Assembly: GCF_001742305.1 (NCBI RefSeq)
Contig: NZ_MJAT01000006.1
Location: 1-64,000, forward strand
DNA length: 64,000 nucleotides
Source of the DNA: Desulfuribacillus stibiiarsenatis
GTDB lineage: Bacteria > Bacillota > Bacilli > Desulfuribacillales > Desulfuribacillaceae
Reading direction: 5' to 3'
Shown here: piece after piece, positions 55,996-63,684 of the stretch
How the letters are laid out: each line of letters starts with the position of its first letter
How positions within the stretch are numbered: the stretch's first letter is position 1
Translations under genes and position numbers: made by a program
The notes under the pieces: generated by a model
The model's database searches: none
Told to the model about the DNA's origin: nothing
Seen by the model: only the letters and a program-made list of their open reading frames with translations

Positions 55996-57096
55996 ATGCT
56001 TAGAAAAATTTTAGAACAAATAGCACCACCGCATTTAGCATATGATAAAGATCCGATTGGTTTACAAATAGGCTCTTGGAGTAGGAATGTTAGTAAGATT
56101 CTAGTGTCATTAGATATGAACGAGGCGATTGTAGATGAAGCGATTACTATAGGAGCAGAATTGATTGTTTGTCACCATGCGCCTTTTTACAAGCCTCTTT
56201 CTAATATTCTAGTAGATACTCCTACGGGCAAGATGATTGAAAAGTTAATTAAGAACAACATTAGTGTATATGTTGCCCACACGAATCTAGATATTGTTGA
56301 AGATGGGGTTAATGATGCATTAGCGAATGCACTTGGCATAGAAAATATAGAAATACTAGAAGTAACAAAAAAAGAAAAAATGAAAAAGCTAGTCGTGTTT
56401 GTTCCAGAAGATACCCACCAACAAGTCTTACAAGCGATTAGCGATGCGGGAGCAGGACAGATAGGGAATTATAGCCACTGTTCATTCAATATCTCAGGTA
56501 CAGGCACATTTAAGCCTTTGGCGGGCTCGAATCCTTTTATAGGTTCTCAAGGAGAGTTAGAAAAGGTTAAGGAAATTCGTATTGAAACAATAATTCCAGA
56601 AGGAATTCAAGCAAAAGTCGTTCAAAATATGCTAAATGCACATCCATATGAGGAAGTTGCCTATGATATTTATCCCCTAGAGATTGAAGGAAGTGCTAGC
56701 GGAATCGGTAGAATTGGTTCCTATGAACAAGCAATGCAGTTTTCTGAGTTTTTGGATAAAGTAAAGTTAGTTTTAAACCTATCCACTATACAAGTGGCAG
56801 GTCCATCCAATAAGTTAGTGAAAAAAGTTGCGGTATGTGGCGGTAGTGGTAGTAAATTTATAGCAAATGCAATTCAACAACAAGCAGATGTATATATCAC
56901 TGGAGATGTCACTTATCACGATGCGCAGTGGGCAGAACAACAAAACCTAACAATTCTCAACGCTGGTCACTATCCTACAGAAGCTATCATCGTTCCTAAG
57001 CTAACGGCAATGATTCAAAAGCGTTGCAATGATGAAGGATGTTCGATACAAGTCATACCTTCAATTGTTAACACGGACCCGTTTCATTATATGTAA
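55996..57096 (+). CDS. yqfO: Nif3-like dinuclear metal centre protein (YqfO)
   Basis: A 366-residue protein of the Nif3/DUF34 family, forming a hexamer with two metals per subunit. PIGLQIGS near the start, CHHAPFYKPL (near 60) and AHTNLDIVEDGVND (near 95), and the C-terminal ITGDVTYHDAQWAEQ and NAGHYPTEAI supply His, Asp and Glu metal ligands. The middle PII-like insertion domain (about 125-240) is present, as in B. subtilis YqfO. Its biochemical role is not settled. Confidence 0.93.
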   Translation: MLRKILEQIAPPHLAYDKDPIGLQIGSWSRNVSKILVSLDMNEAIVDEAITIGAELIVCHHAPFYKPLSNILVDTPTGKMIEKLIKNNISVYVAHTNLDIVEDGVNDALANALGIENIEILEVTKKEKMKKLVVFVPEDTHQQVLQAISDAGAGQIGNYSHCSFNISGTGTFKPLAGSNPFIGSQGELEKVKEIRIETIIPEGIQAKVVQNMLNAHPYEEVAYDIYPLEIEGSASGIGRIGSYEQAMQFSEFLDKVKLVLNLSTIQVAGPSNKLVKKVAVCGGSGSKFIANAIQQQADVYITGDVTYHDAQWAEQQNLTILNAGHYPTEAIIVPKLTAMIQKRCNDEGCSIQVIPSIVNTDPFHYM

Positions 57097-57103
57097 TATT
57101 CAT

Positions 57104-57143
57104 AAGCACCCTCTCATAATGTAAATTAAGGGGGTGCTTTTTT
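57104..57143 (+). terminator. Terminator that also carries the ribosome site of the next gene
   Basis: AAGCACCCTC pairs with GGGGGTGCTT (57130-57139), with a T-run ending one base before ATG 57144. GGGGGTG in the right arm is also the only ribosome-binding sequence for that ATG. Confidence 0.75.
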
Positions 57144-57353
57144 ATGGATACAACTAGAATATTATTAGCATTCGTTGTCTCAAGTTTCTTTTTCTTTTAT
57201 TTTTATGTCGTAGCAGCATTAATATCAACACACACGAAATGCCCCGATTGTGGAAAGATAATGCATAGCTCCCGCTTCAAGAAAGATGCGCTAGAAGGAG
57301 AATATGTGTGCAATTTTTGTCAACAGCACAAGAAAGATGTAAGCACCTTATAA
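57144..57353 (+). CDS. Small membrane protein with a CxxC/CxxC zinc ribbon
   Basis: A 69-residue protein with one membrane helix (about residues 6-28, LLAFVVSSFFFFYFYVVAAL) and a short cytoplasmic zinc ribbon (CPDCGK and CNFCQQ, residues 34-58). I do not recognise the family. It sits between two terminators with near-identical AAGCACC stems. Its ribosome site is in the first of these, and its stop codon lies in the loop of the second, so expression may depend on RNA folding. Confidence 0.7.
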   Translation: MDTTRILLAFVVSSFFFFYFYVVAALISTHTKCPDCGKIMHSSRFKKDALEGEYVCNFCQQHKKDVSTL

Positions 57354-57365
57354 AGGTGCTTTTTT
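57341..57365 (+). terminator. Terminator after the zinc-ribbon gene
   Basis: AAGCACCTT/AAGGTGCTT with a 2-3-base loop and a T-run. The stop TAA (57351-57353) lies in the loop. Confidence 0.88.
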
Positions 57366-57392
57366 GGCTACTTAATTAGAGGGGGAATAATA

Positions 57393-58733
57393 TTGGGAAA
57401 AATCTATGTCCTTGATACGAATGTATTACTTCAAGATCCTGGAGCCCTTTTTTCATTTCAAGAACATGAGGTAGTCATACCAGCAGTTGTAATAGAAGAA
57501 GTTGACGGCAAAAAAAGACTACAAGACGAACTTGGGAGAAGTGCTCGGCAAGTATCTAGACAATTAGATCGATTACGTGAACAAGGTTCTTTAATAGAAG
57601 GGGTCAAGCTTCCGCATGGAGGAACGATAAGAGTTGAGTTAAATCACAAGAATATCGATAAAGTAAAAGATTTATTTTTAGAAATAAACAATGATAATCG
57701 AATTCTTGCTGTTGCACTTAATTTATTGCTAGAGGAGTCCTGTAACGCATCTCCTAAATCAGTCATTCTAGTAAGTATGGATGCTATAGTACGAATTAAA
57801 GCTGACGTGTTAGGGCTTAAAGCGGAAGACTATAAAAATGAAAAAGTAGTAGACTATCATTTACTTTACCCGGGATTCTCCGAGTTTGTGATTTCTAATG
57901 AATGCTTAAATAAATATTATACAGAAAAAAAACTAGTTAAATCTGAGTTAGAAGAAGACATGGGGGAATCAGAGGTAGCGCTTTTTCCTAACCAAATGGT
58001 AATTCTAAAAAATGCCCTGTTACCGAATCAATCAGCCATCGTGAAATACAATGCCACCAAACAATCTCTTGAACCGTTTCAACTGTTGAGAGAACATGTG
58101 TGGGGAATATATCCGAGAAATGCTCAACAAAAGATGGCATTGGAACTTTTGTTAGATGATAACATTTCCTTAGTTACAATCACAGGTAAGGCAGGAACAG
58201 GGAAGACATTAATATCATTAGCAGCTGGATTATACAAGACGGAAGATGAGCGAAAATATAATAAAGTGTTGGTAGCAAGACCGATTATTCCGTTTGGCAA
58301 AGACATCGGGTTTTTACCAGGAGAGAAACAGGATAAGCTAAGGCCGTGGATGCAGCCAATTTTTGATAACCTTGAGCTGCTTTTTAATAAAAGGCAGAAG
58401 GATATAGAAGACATTGTTGCCAGTATTAATATCGAAGTGGAAGCGCTTACCTATATTCGCGGAAGAAGCATACCGAATCAATATATCATAATAGATGAAG
58501 CCCAAAACTTATCAAAGCACGAAGTCAAAACTATTATTACACGTGTTGGAGCCAACAGCAAAATTATTCTACTTGGTGATCCAGAACAAATTGATAACCC
58601 ATACTTAGATTCAACAAACAATGGACTTACATATGTTGTAGAAAAATTTAAATACGAGCACATCTCTGGCCACATATCCTTATTAAAAGGGGAACGTTCA
58701 GAGTTAGCGCGCTTAGCATCACATTTATTATAG
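57393..58733 (+). CDS. PIN domain-PhoH ATPase fusion (YlaK-like)
   Basis: A 446-residue protein joining an N-terminal PIN nuclease domain (KIYVLDTNVLLQDPGALFSF; Asp ligands near 7, 41 and 130) with a C-terminal PhoH ATPase domain (TGKAGTGKTLISLAAGLY near 264, PFGKDIGFLPGEKQDKL near 307, YIIIDEAQNL near 365). Such PhoH2-type proteins act as RNA helicase/nuclease in other bacteria. It is the second PhoH-family protein in the window, distinct in its PIN part from that at 35674. TTG 57393 follows AGAGGGGG. Confidence 0.92.
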   Translation: MGKIYVLDTNVLLQDPGALFSFQEHEVVIPAVVIEEVDGKKRLQDELGRSARQVSRQLDRLREQGSLIEGVKLPHGGTIRVELNHKNIDKVKDLFLEINNDNRILAVALNLLLEESCNASPKSVILVSMDAIVRIKADVLGLKAEDYKNEKVVDYHLLYPGFSEFVISNECLNKYYTEKKLVKSELEEDMGESEVALFPNQMVILKNALLPNQSAIVKYNATKQSLEPFQLLREHVWGIYPRNAQQKMALELLLDDNISLVTITGKAGTGKTLISLAAGLYKTEDERKYNKVLVARPIIPFGKDIGFLPGEKQDKLRPWMQPIFDNLELLFNKRQKDIEDIVASINIEVEALTYIRGRSIPNQYIIIDEAQNLSKHEVKTIITRVGANSKIILLGDPEQIDNPYLDSTNNGLTYVVEKFKYEHISGHISLLKGERSELARLASHLL

Positions 58734-58746
58734 ATACAATCCATGA

Positions 58747-58782
58747 TAAAACCTTGGCATCTTAATGATGGCCAAGGTTTTG
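58747..58782. terminator. Bidirectional terminator between convergent genes
   Basis: AAAACCTTGGC (58748-58758) pairs with GCCAAGGTTTT (58771-58781). T-runs on both strands serve the PIN-PhoH gene and the hydrogenase gene. Confidence 0.85.
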
Positions 58783-58792
58783 TTAGATCAAA

Positions 58793-60001
58793 TTACTTCT
58801 TTTCAGTCAAAAAAGTACGTGTGAAAATTGGATTTGGTTCCAGTAAGCTTTCAAACGAGTGAAACCCTAAACGCTTTAATAATGCAATCACGTAAGGATT
58901 ATCAACGGGTGTTTTATAGGTAGCTTCATCGCCGTATGTATTGACATATTTAGTCGCTCGGTCTTTATCAACTAATGCCTTTCCTCCTCCAACGCATCCG
59001 CCAACACATCCCATTCCTTCTAAGAAGTTAGCTTTAATATTTCCAGTTTGAATGTCTTTTAGGAGGGATTTACATTCCATGATTCCATTGGCTTGGAAAG
59101 AGCGCAACGGAATCGAACGATCAGGATTTAAACGGTTTAAAGTATTCTGAACCGCCTCACTTACTCCACCTGTTCTTGCGTATTTTCGTCCAGCAGTCGA
59201 AGAATGGTCTTTTAAATCTTCTTCTAGCTCTTCTGGTTTGATTTCTACTGCCTCAAAGACTTCTTGAATCTCTTGGAAAGTTAGTACGTAATCGACCGCA
59301 TCCTTGACATCTGGTTCTTTTGCTTCTGCCCTTTTTGCAATGCATGGCCCGATAAATACAGTTTTCGCATTCGGGATTAGTTTTTTAATAGCGCGGCCAC
59401 TTGCTACCATTGGTGAAACAGAGGGAGGCATATGAGGAACTAATTCTCCATACACTTTCTTAATCATACCTATCCACATTGGGCAACAGCAACTTGTTAA
59501 TAAGAAGTCATCTTCATTCTTGATGTGATGGTCAAACTCTATCGCTTCCTTTAATGTTAGAATATCAGCAAACAAAGAAACTTCAACCATACCTGCAAAG
59601 CCTAATTTTTTGAATGCACTCCTTAACTTACCTTGTGTCATAGCGTCACTAAACTGACTGACGAATGCTGGTGCAATCATCGCATATACAGGATCATCTG
59701 TATTATTGATAAGTTCGAAGATTGGTAAAACTTCCTTTTTCCCAATCAGATTTTTACTTTTGCAGTCTCCTACACAATCATGACAGCCTGTACAGCAATT
59801 TTCATGAATGGCAACATTTCCGTATTCATCACGTGATAATGCTTCAAAAAAGCAAACCTTATCACAAACTTTACGCATTTCATCGGAACATGAACACTCT
59901 GCTAAACGCAAAACCGGTTTTTGTTTATCAGGATTTAGCAAACAATCAAGATGGGACTCATCAATTTCAACATCAAATAAAGAATTATCATAAGATTTCA
60001 T
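58793..60001 (-). CDS. [FeFe]-hydrogenase-like protein with TSCCCPMW motif
   Basis: A 402-residue homologue of the catalytic [FeFe]-hydrogenase subunit. N-terminal Cys (36, 38, 46, 50 and 69, 70, 73, 76, 80) can hold two iron-sulfur clusters. All three H-cluster motifs are kept: TSCCCPMW (169-176, with an extra Cys), GPCIAKRAEA (218-227) and LEGMGCVGGCVGGG (327-340), so active-site ligation is possible. The triple-Cys motif recalls group B hydrogenases, from memory, more than the classic TSCCPxW of group A. GGAGGGG precedes the start. HydE/F/G maturases are not in the window. It is divergent from an ABC transporter operon. Catalysis or a sensing role is open. Confidence 0.85.
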   Translation of the reverse strand: MKSYDNSLFDVEIDESHLDCLLNPDKQKPVLRLAECSCSDEMRKVCDKVCFFEALSRDEYGNVAIHENCCTGCHDCVGDCKSKNLIGKKEVLPIFELINNTDDPVYAMIAPAFVSQFSDAMTQGKLRSAFKKLGFAGMVEVSLFADILTLKEAIEFDHHIKNEDDFLLTSCCCPMWIGMIKKVYGELVPHMPPSVSPMVASGRAIKKLIPNAKTVFIGPCIAKRAEAKEPDVKDAVDYVLTFQEIQEVFEAVEIKPEELEEDLKDHSSTAGRKYARTGGVSEAVQNTLNRLNPDRSIPLRSFQANGIMECKSLLKDIQTGNIKANFLEGMGCVGGCVGGGKALVDKDRATKYVNTYGDEATYKTPVDNPYVIALLKRLGFHSFESLLEPNPIFTRTFLTEKK

Positions 60002-60249
60002 AGTACCCCTCCTATACCTTTTCTTTTAAAATATATTTACAACTACAATAAAAAAGCTTAGAATTTAATTTAGAATTATTATAAAGCAGCAATTGTATCA
60101 TAACGAAAGATATCAGAATTGACAAGAAGAAATTACCTATGAATATATTAACCATTTATTTCAATGATTATAGATATCTTCCATGATATGATATTAACAT
60201 ATAGCTTCAACTTTTTAAAATATACATAAAGATGAATGGAGAGAGAAAA
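60002..60249. other. Divergent intergenic region between hydrogenase and ABC operon
   Basis: This AT-rich gap must hold both promoters. TTGACA at 60119-60124 with TATATT at 60144-60149 (19-base spacer) is a candidate for the plus-strand operon. I find no clear regulator palindrome. Confidence 0.4.
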
Positions 60250-61245
60250 TTGAAAATCACAAAACAAATCTTGTCTTTAGCACTAATTATGTTTCTTACA
60301 ATGGTACTGATTGCTTGTGAAATTGAAGAAAAGCCGGTTTCTCAAAGCGAGGATAAACAAATTCTTCGAATTGCTACCTTAAAAGGACCCACTGGAATGG
60401 GGATGGTACAGCTTATCGAGAATAATCTACATGGGAAAACACAGTTACATTATGACATTACTTTATATGATAGTCCCGACGCAATGATTGGAAAGATAGT
60501 TAACGGTGAAGTTGATATAGCAGCAGTACCGTCGAATGTAGCATTGCTTTTATATAATCGTACAAATGGTGCTGTGCAACTGGCAGGCGTGAACACACTA
60601 GGGGTATTATATGTACTTGAGAATGGTCAAAAGATTCAAACAGTAGAAGACTTGAAAGGCAATCAAATCGGTATTAGTGGGAAAGGAGCAACTCCCGATT
60701 TCATCACTCGTTATATACTAGAGCAAAATGGAATAAAACCTGATGAGGATGTACAATTAGAGTTCAAATTAGAGCATGCGGATTTAGCAACGGCTATGGC
60801 AGCTGGTGATGTGAAGATCGCTGTATTGCCGCAACCGCATGTTACAACGGCGATAGCTAAAAATCCTCAAATTCGCGTTGCATTAGATTTAAATCAACAA
60901 TGGTCGTCATCTACAGGAGGAAATATCTTACCAATGGGTAGTATAGTAGTCCAAAAATCTATCGCTCAGTCGAATCCCGAGCTAATTCATACATTCTTAG
61001 AAGAATATAACCAGTCTGTGACTTTTGTTAACGAGCAAATGGATTTAGCTGCAGAATGGATGGAAAAGCATAACATCCTCCCAAAGAAAGAAATAGCACG
61101 TAAGGCGATTCCTGATTCTAATATTGTTTTAATGAAAGCAGTTGATGCAAAACCATATCTGGAACACTATTATCAAACGCTTTTTGACTATGAACCTAAG
61201 TCCGTAGGAGGAAAATTAGCAGATGAGGGTTTCTACTTCCAATAG
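60250..61245 (+). CDS. NitT/TauT-type ABC transporter substrate-binding lipoprotein
   Basis: A 331-residue periplasmic-type binding lipoprotein. The signal peptide ends in VLIAC with Cys 23 as the lipid site. LRIATLKGPTGMGMVQLIEN opens the mature domain, and VDIAAVPSNVALLLYNR and NQIGISGKGATPDFITRYIL are typical of the SsuA/TauA/ThiY-like family. The ligand cannot be told from sequence; sulfonates, nitrate, bicarbonate or pyrimidines are usual. TTG 60250 is preferred (GGAGAG six bases before); ATG 60232 lies upstream of that site. It overlaps the permease by 23 bases. Confidence 0.85.
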   Translation: MKITKQILSLALIMFLTMVLIACEIEEKPVSQSEDKQILRIATLKGPTGMGMVQLIENNLHGKTQLHYDITLYDSPDAMIGKIVNGEVDIAAVPSNVALLLYNRTNGAVQLAGVNTLGVLYVLENGQKIQTVEDLKGNQIGISGKGATPDFITRYILEQNGIKPDEDVQLEFKLEHADLATAMAAGDVKIAVLPQPHVTTAIAKNPQIRVALDLNQQWSSSTGGNILPMGSIVVQKSIAQSNPELIHTFLEEYNQSVTFVNEQMDLAAEWMEKHNILPKKEIARKAIPDSNIVLMKAVDAKPYLEHYYQTLFDYEPKSVGGKLADEGFYFQ

Positions 61246-62008
61246 CAGATCGAAATATTCTCGATTCTTATATATTACGAGCATTGGAATGTTCTGGATA
61301 TCCCTCTGGTATCTATTACACGTATATATACAGAAGGAATTATACTTACCTGCACCAATTGATGTAATAATTAGAATAACAGATCTTATTGTAAAACAAT
61401 CTTTCTGGATTTCAATAGGCTCTACCATGTTTCGGGTCCTTGTTGGCATTTTACTTTCTTTGACGGTCGGAACAGCATTTGGTATTATCGCTAGCTTTAA
61501 TCGAGTATTTTACGACTTATTGTTTCCATTTGTTTCAGCGATTAAATCAACACCTGTAATGTCGTTTATAATCCTAGCGTTGCTTTGGTTTTCATCGTCG
61601 AATGTACCAATTTTCATATGCTTTTTAATGTGTTTTCCAATTGTTTATTCAAATGTGATTGAGGGCATTCGCAATACAGACCGTACTCTAGTGGAAATGG
61701 CTAAGGTTTATGGAGTAACAAAGAAGAAAATATTGTCTAAGATATTTCTACCTTCCATACGACCATATATTTTAGCTGCTGTTTCCACTACCTTAGGACT
61801 TGGCTGGAAAGTCAGTGTTGCAGCAGAAGTTCTCAGTCATCCAAGGTTCGGAATCGGTTCTAACATTTTTAATGCAAAAGTATATCTTGACTCAGTAGAA
61901 TTGTTCGCATGGACTTTCGTTGTCATTATTCTTAGCGTATGCTTAGAAAGTCTATTTCAAAAAGTAATGAAAGTAAAATACCTAAGGGGTAACGATAATA
62001 TTGTATGA
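61223..62008 (+). CDS. NitT/TauT-type ABC transporter permease
   Basis: A 261-residue permease with about six helices. LPAPIDVIIRITDLI near 45 is the usual post-first-helix stretch of SsuC-type permeases; the EAA-like loop VEMAKVYGVTKKKILSKIFL is near 155-175, and ISVAAEVLS-like KVSVAAEVLSHPRFGIGSNI follows. TAGGAGG is before ATG 61223. The order binding protein, permease, ATPase forms a complete importer. Confidence 0.9.
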   Translation: MRVSTSNSRSKYSRFLYITSIGMFWISLWYLLHVYIQKELYLPAPIDVIIRITDLIVKQSFWISIGSTMFRVLVGILLSLTVGTAFGIIASFNRVFYDLLFPFVSAIKSTPVMSFIILALLWFSSSNVPIFICFLMCFPIVYSNVIEGIRNTDRTLVEMAKVYGVTKKKILSKIFLPSIRPYILAAVSTTLGLGWKVSVAAEVLSHPRFGIGSNIFNAKVYLDSVELFAWTFVVIILSVCLESLFQKVMKVKYLRGNDNIV

Positions 62009-62026
62009 GAGGGCTCCTAAAAGAAT

Positions 62027-62692
62027 ATGAATAATCAATCGCAGTTATCATTAGAGAGTAAAGATAGAACATTGAACATCGTCTTGTCCAAAAAAACATA
62101 CAATCATGTGAGTGTAATCGAAGAAACTTCGGTTTCGCTTCCATTTGGTTATACACATTGTTTTTTTGGCCCATCAGGATGCGGCAAGACAACATTTCTA
62201 CTTGAAATTGTACAGTATCTAAAGAACCCCAAAAATAATCGTATAGAATTAAAGACTCCAACTATATCGTGTATTTTTCAAGAGGACCGCTTACTACCGT
62301 GGCTTACGCTTTTAGAAAATATCTTATTTGTTACTGATAAATCTAACAGTAAACCTGCCTGTGTACCAGTGGATTTTATCTTAGATATTGTTGGCTTACT
62401 GGAATTTAAGCATTACTATCCCAATCAACTAAGTGGAGGAATGAAACGAAGGGTAGCAATTGCTAGGGCATTAGCATATGACGGTGAAATATTTATCATG
62501 GATGAGCCGTTTAAAGGACTTGATCAAGGGATTAAAACTCAAATTATAAACTACATGAAAGAAACCTTTACTTCTCAAGGAAAAACTGTGCTGTTTGTAA
62601 CCCATGATGACCTTGAAGTAAAGGATTTTGCAGATTATCAGTATATTTGTGAGGGACCTCCATTTAGAATTATAGAGACGAAGAAAATTTGA
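62027..62692 (+). CDS. NitT/TauT-type ABC transporter ATP-binding protein
   Basis: A 221-residue ATPase of the importer. Walker A is GPSGCGKTT (near 47), the signature is LSGGMKRRVAIARAL (near 133), Walker B is IFIMDEP (near 155) and the switch His lies in VTHDD (near 188). The Q-loop is CIFQEDRLLPW, typical of SsuB/TauB. It is shorter than average at the N-terminus. It starts 18 bases after the permease. Confidence 0.9.
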   Translation: MNNQSQLSLESKDRTLNIVLSKKTYNHVSVIEETSVSLPFGYTHCFFGPSGCGKTTFLLEIVQYLKNPKNNRIELKTPTISCIFQEDRLLPWLTLLENILFVTDKSNSKPACVPVDFILDIVGLLEFKHYYPNQLSGGMKRRVAIARALAYDGEIFIMDEPFKGLDQGIKTQIINYMKETFTSQGKTVLFVTHDDLEVKDFADYQYICEGPPFRIIETKKI

Positions 62693-62721
62693 GAATTTAA
62701 GGTGAATACTTCTCATTAGAG

Positions 62722-62750
62722 TTGCTCAAACTATGATAAGGCAATACATT
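62722..62750 (+). promoter_or_regulatory. Possible promoter of the ferredoxin gene
   Basis: TTGCTC (62722-62727), a 17-base spacer and TACATT (62745-62750). The match is modest; the gene starts 38 bases downstream. Confidence 0.35.
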
Positions 62751-62788
62751 GAATATATTGTCAACTTATTTGGAAGGGGATTATTTAA

Positions 62789-62983
62789 ATGGCAATGAAA
62801 GCAACTGTAGATCAAGATTTATGTATTAGTTGTGGTGCGTGCATTGATATTTGTTCCGAAGTGTTTGATTGGAATGATGACGGTAAAGCGCATGTAAAAT
62901 CTAATGAAATATCTTCAGATTTAGAAGACAGTGTTCGTGAAGCTTCGGAATCCTGTCCTACTGACGCGATTCCTATTAGTTAA
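62789..62983 (+). CDS. Single-cluster [4Fe-4S] ferredoxin
   Basis: A 64-residue acidic electron carrier. CISCGACIDIC (residues 12-22) supplies three ligands and the remote Cys in SCPTDAIPI (near residue 56) the fourth, so one cluster is bound; the family is the Bacillus-type Fer. GGAAGGGG lies before the ATG. It lies 97 bases after the ABC operon, with its own terminator. It may serve the hydrogenase, though that is only inferred from proximity. Confidence 0.94.
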   Translation: MAMKATVDQDLCISCGACIDICSEVFDWNDDGKAHVKSNEISSDLEDSVREASESCPTDAIPIS

Positions 62984-63020
62984 TCAATTGTTTAGATGGA
63001 ATATATGAGCAGTATTTGAA

Positions 63021-63059
63021 AAAGAGATCATTTGGAAATTTCATTTGATCTCTTTTTTT
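63021..63059 (+). terminator. Terminator after the ferredoxin gene
   Basis: AAAGAGATCA (63021-63030) pairs with TGATCTCTTT (63046-63055), followed by T's. Confidence 0.9.
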
Positions 63060-63144
63060 CATTTCAGGTACGTGTCCATTAGAAGTACGTTTCTTGCAGT
63101 TATATATGTTATACTTTATGAAAAACTCATAGGAGCGTGTCGAA

Positions 63145-63684
63145 ATGCTATCTACGCAAGATACAGTATTGGTAGTGATTGATATTCAAGAAAAGTTAGT
63201 AAAAGCAATGAAAGATCAAGAGCTACTTATTCAAAATGTACAGAAAATGATTCAAGGAGCACAGGTATTAGAAATACCTATTATTGCGTTAGAGCAATAC
63301 CCAGAAGGGATAGGTGCAACAGTACCGGAAATTACTGCTTTAGTTCCAGATTGGTCGGCAATATCGAAGAACTGTTTTAACTGTGGGGCTAGCGAGGAAT
63401 TTATAAATACATTAACTGCTTATAATAGAAAACAAGTATTATTAGTTGGCATAGAAGCTCATATATGTGTGTATCAGACGGCATTGGACTTAAAACAACG
63501 GGGATATGACGTAGAAGTAGTAATTGATGCTATTTCATCAAGGACTGAACTAAATTTAGAGCTAGCAATTGATAAATTAAGTAACAAGGGAATAGGGGTT
63601 ACAAGCGTAGAAATGTCATTGTTTGAGTTGTTAGGTAAAGCCGAAGGAGAACAGTTTAAAAAGATTCTAAAAATTATAAAATAA
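63145..63684 (+). CDS. Isochorismatase-family cysteine hydrolase
   Basis: A 179-residue hydrolase of the isochorismatase/nicotinamidase superfamily. The catalytic Asp lies in VVIDIQEKLVKAM (near residue 12), the Lys in ISKNCFNCGA (near residue 76) and the nucleophile Cys in VGIEAHICVYQTALDL (near residue 111), all in the usual spacing. The DIQEKL and GIEAHICVYQT motifs are those of the YcaC-like subgroup. The substrate is unknown. AGGAGCG lies before ATG 63145. Confidence 0.9.
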   Translation: MLSTQDTVLVVIDIQEKLVKAMKDQELLIQNVQKMIQGAQVLEIPIIALEQYPEGIGATVPEITALVPDWSAISKNCFNCGASEEFINTLTAYNRKQVLLVGIEAHICVYQTALDLKQRGYDVEVVIDAISSRTELNLELAIDKLSNKGIGVTSVEMSLFELLGKAEGEQFKKILKIIK

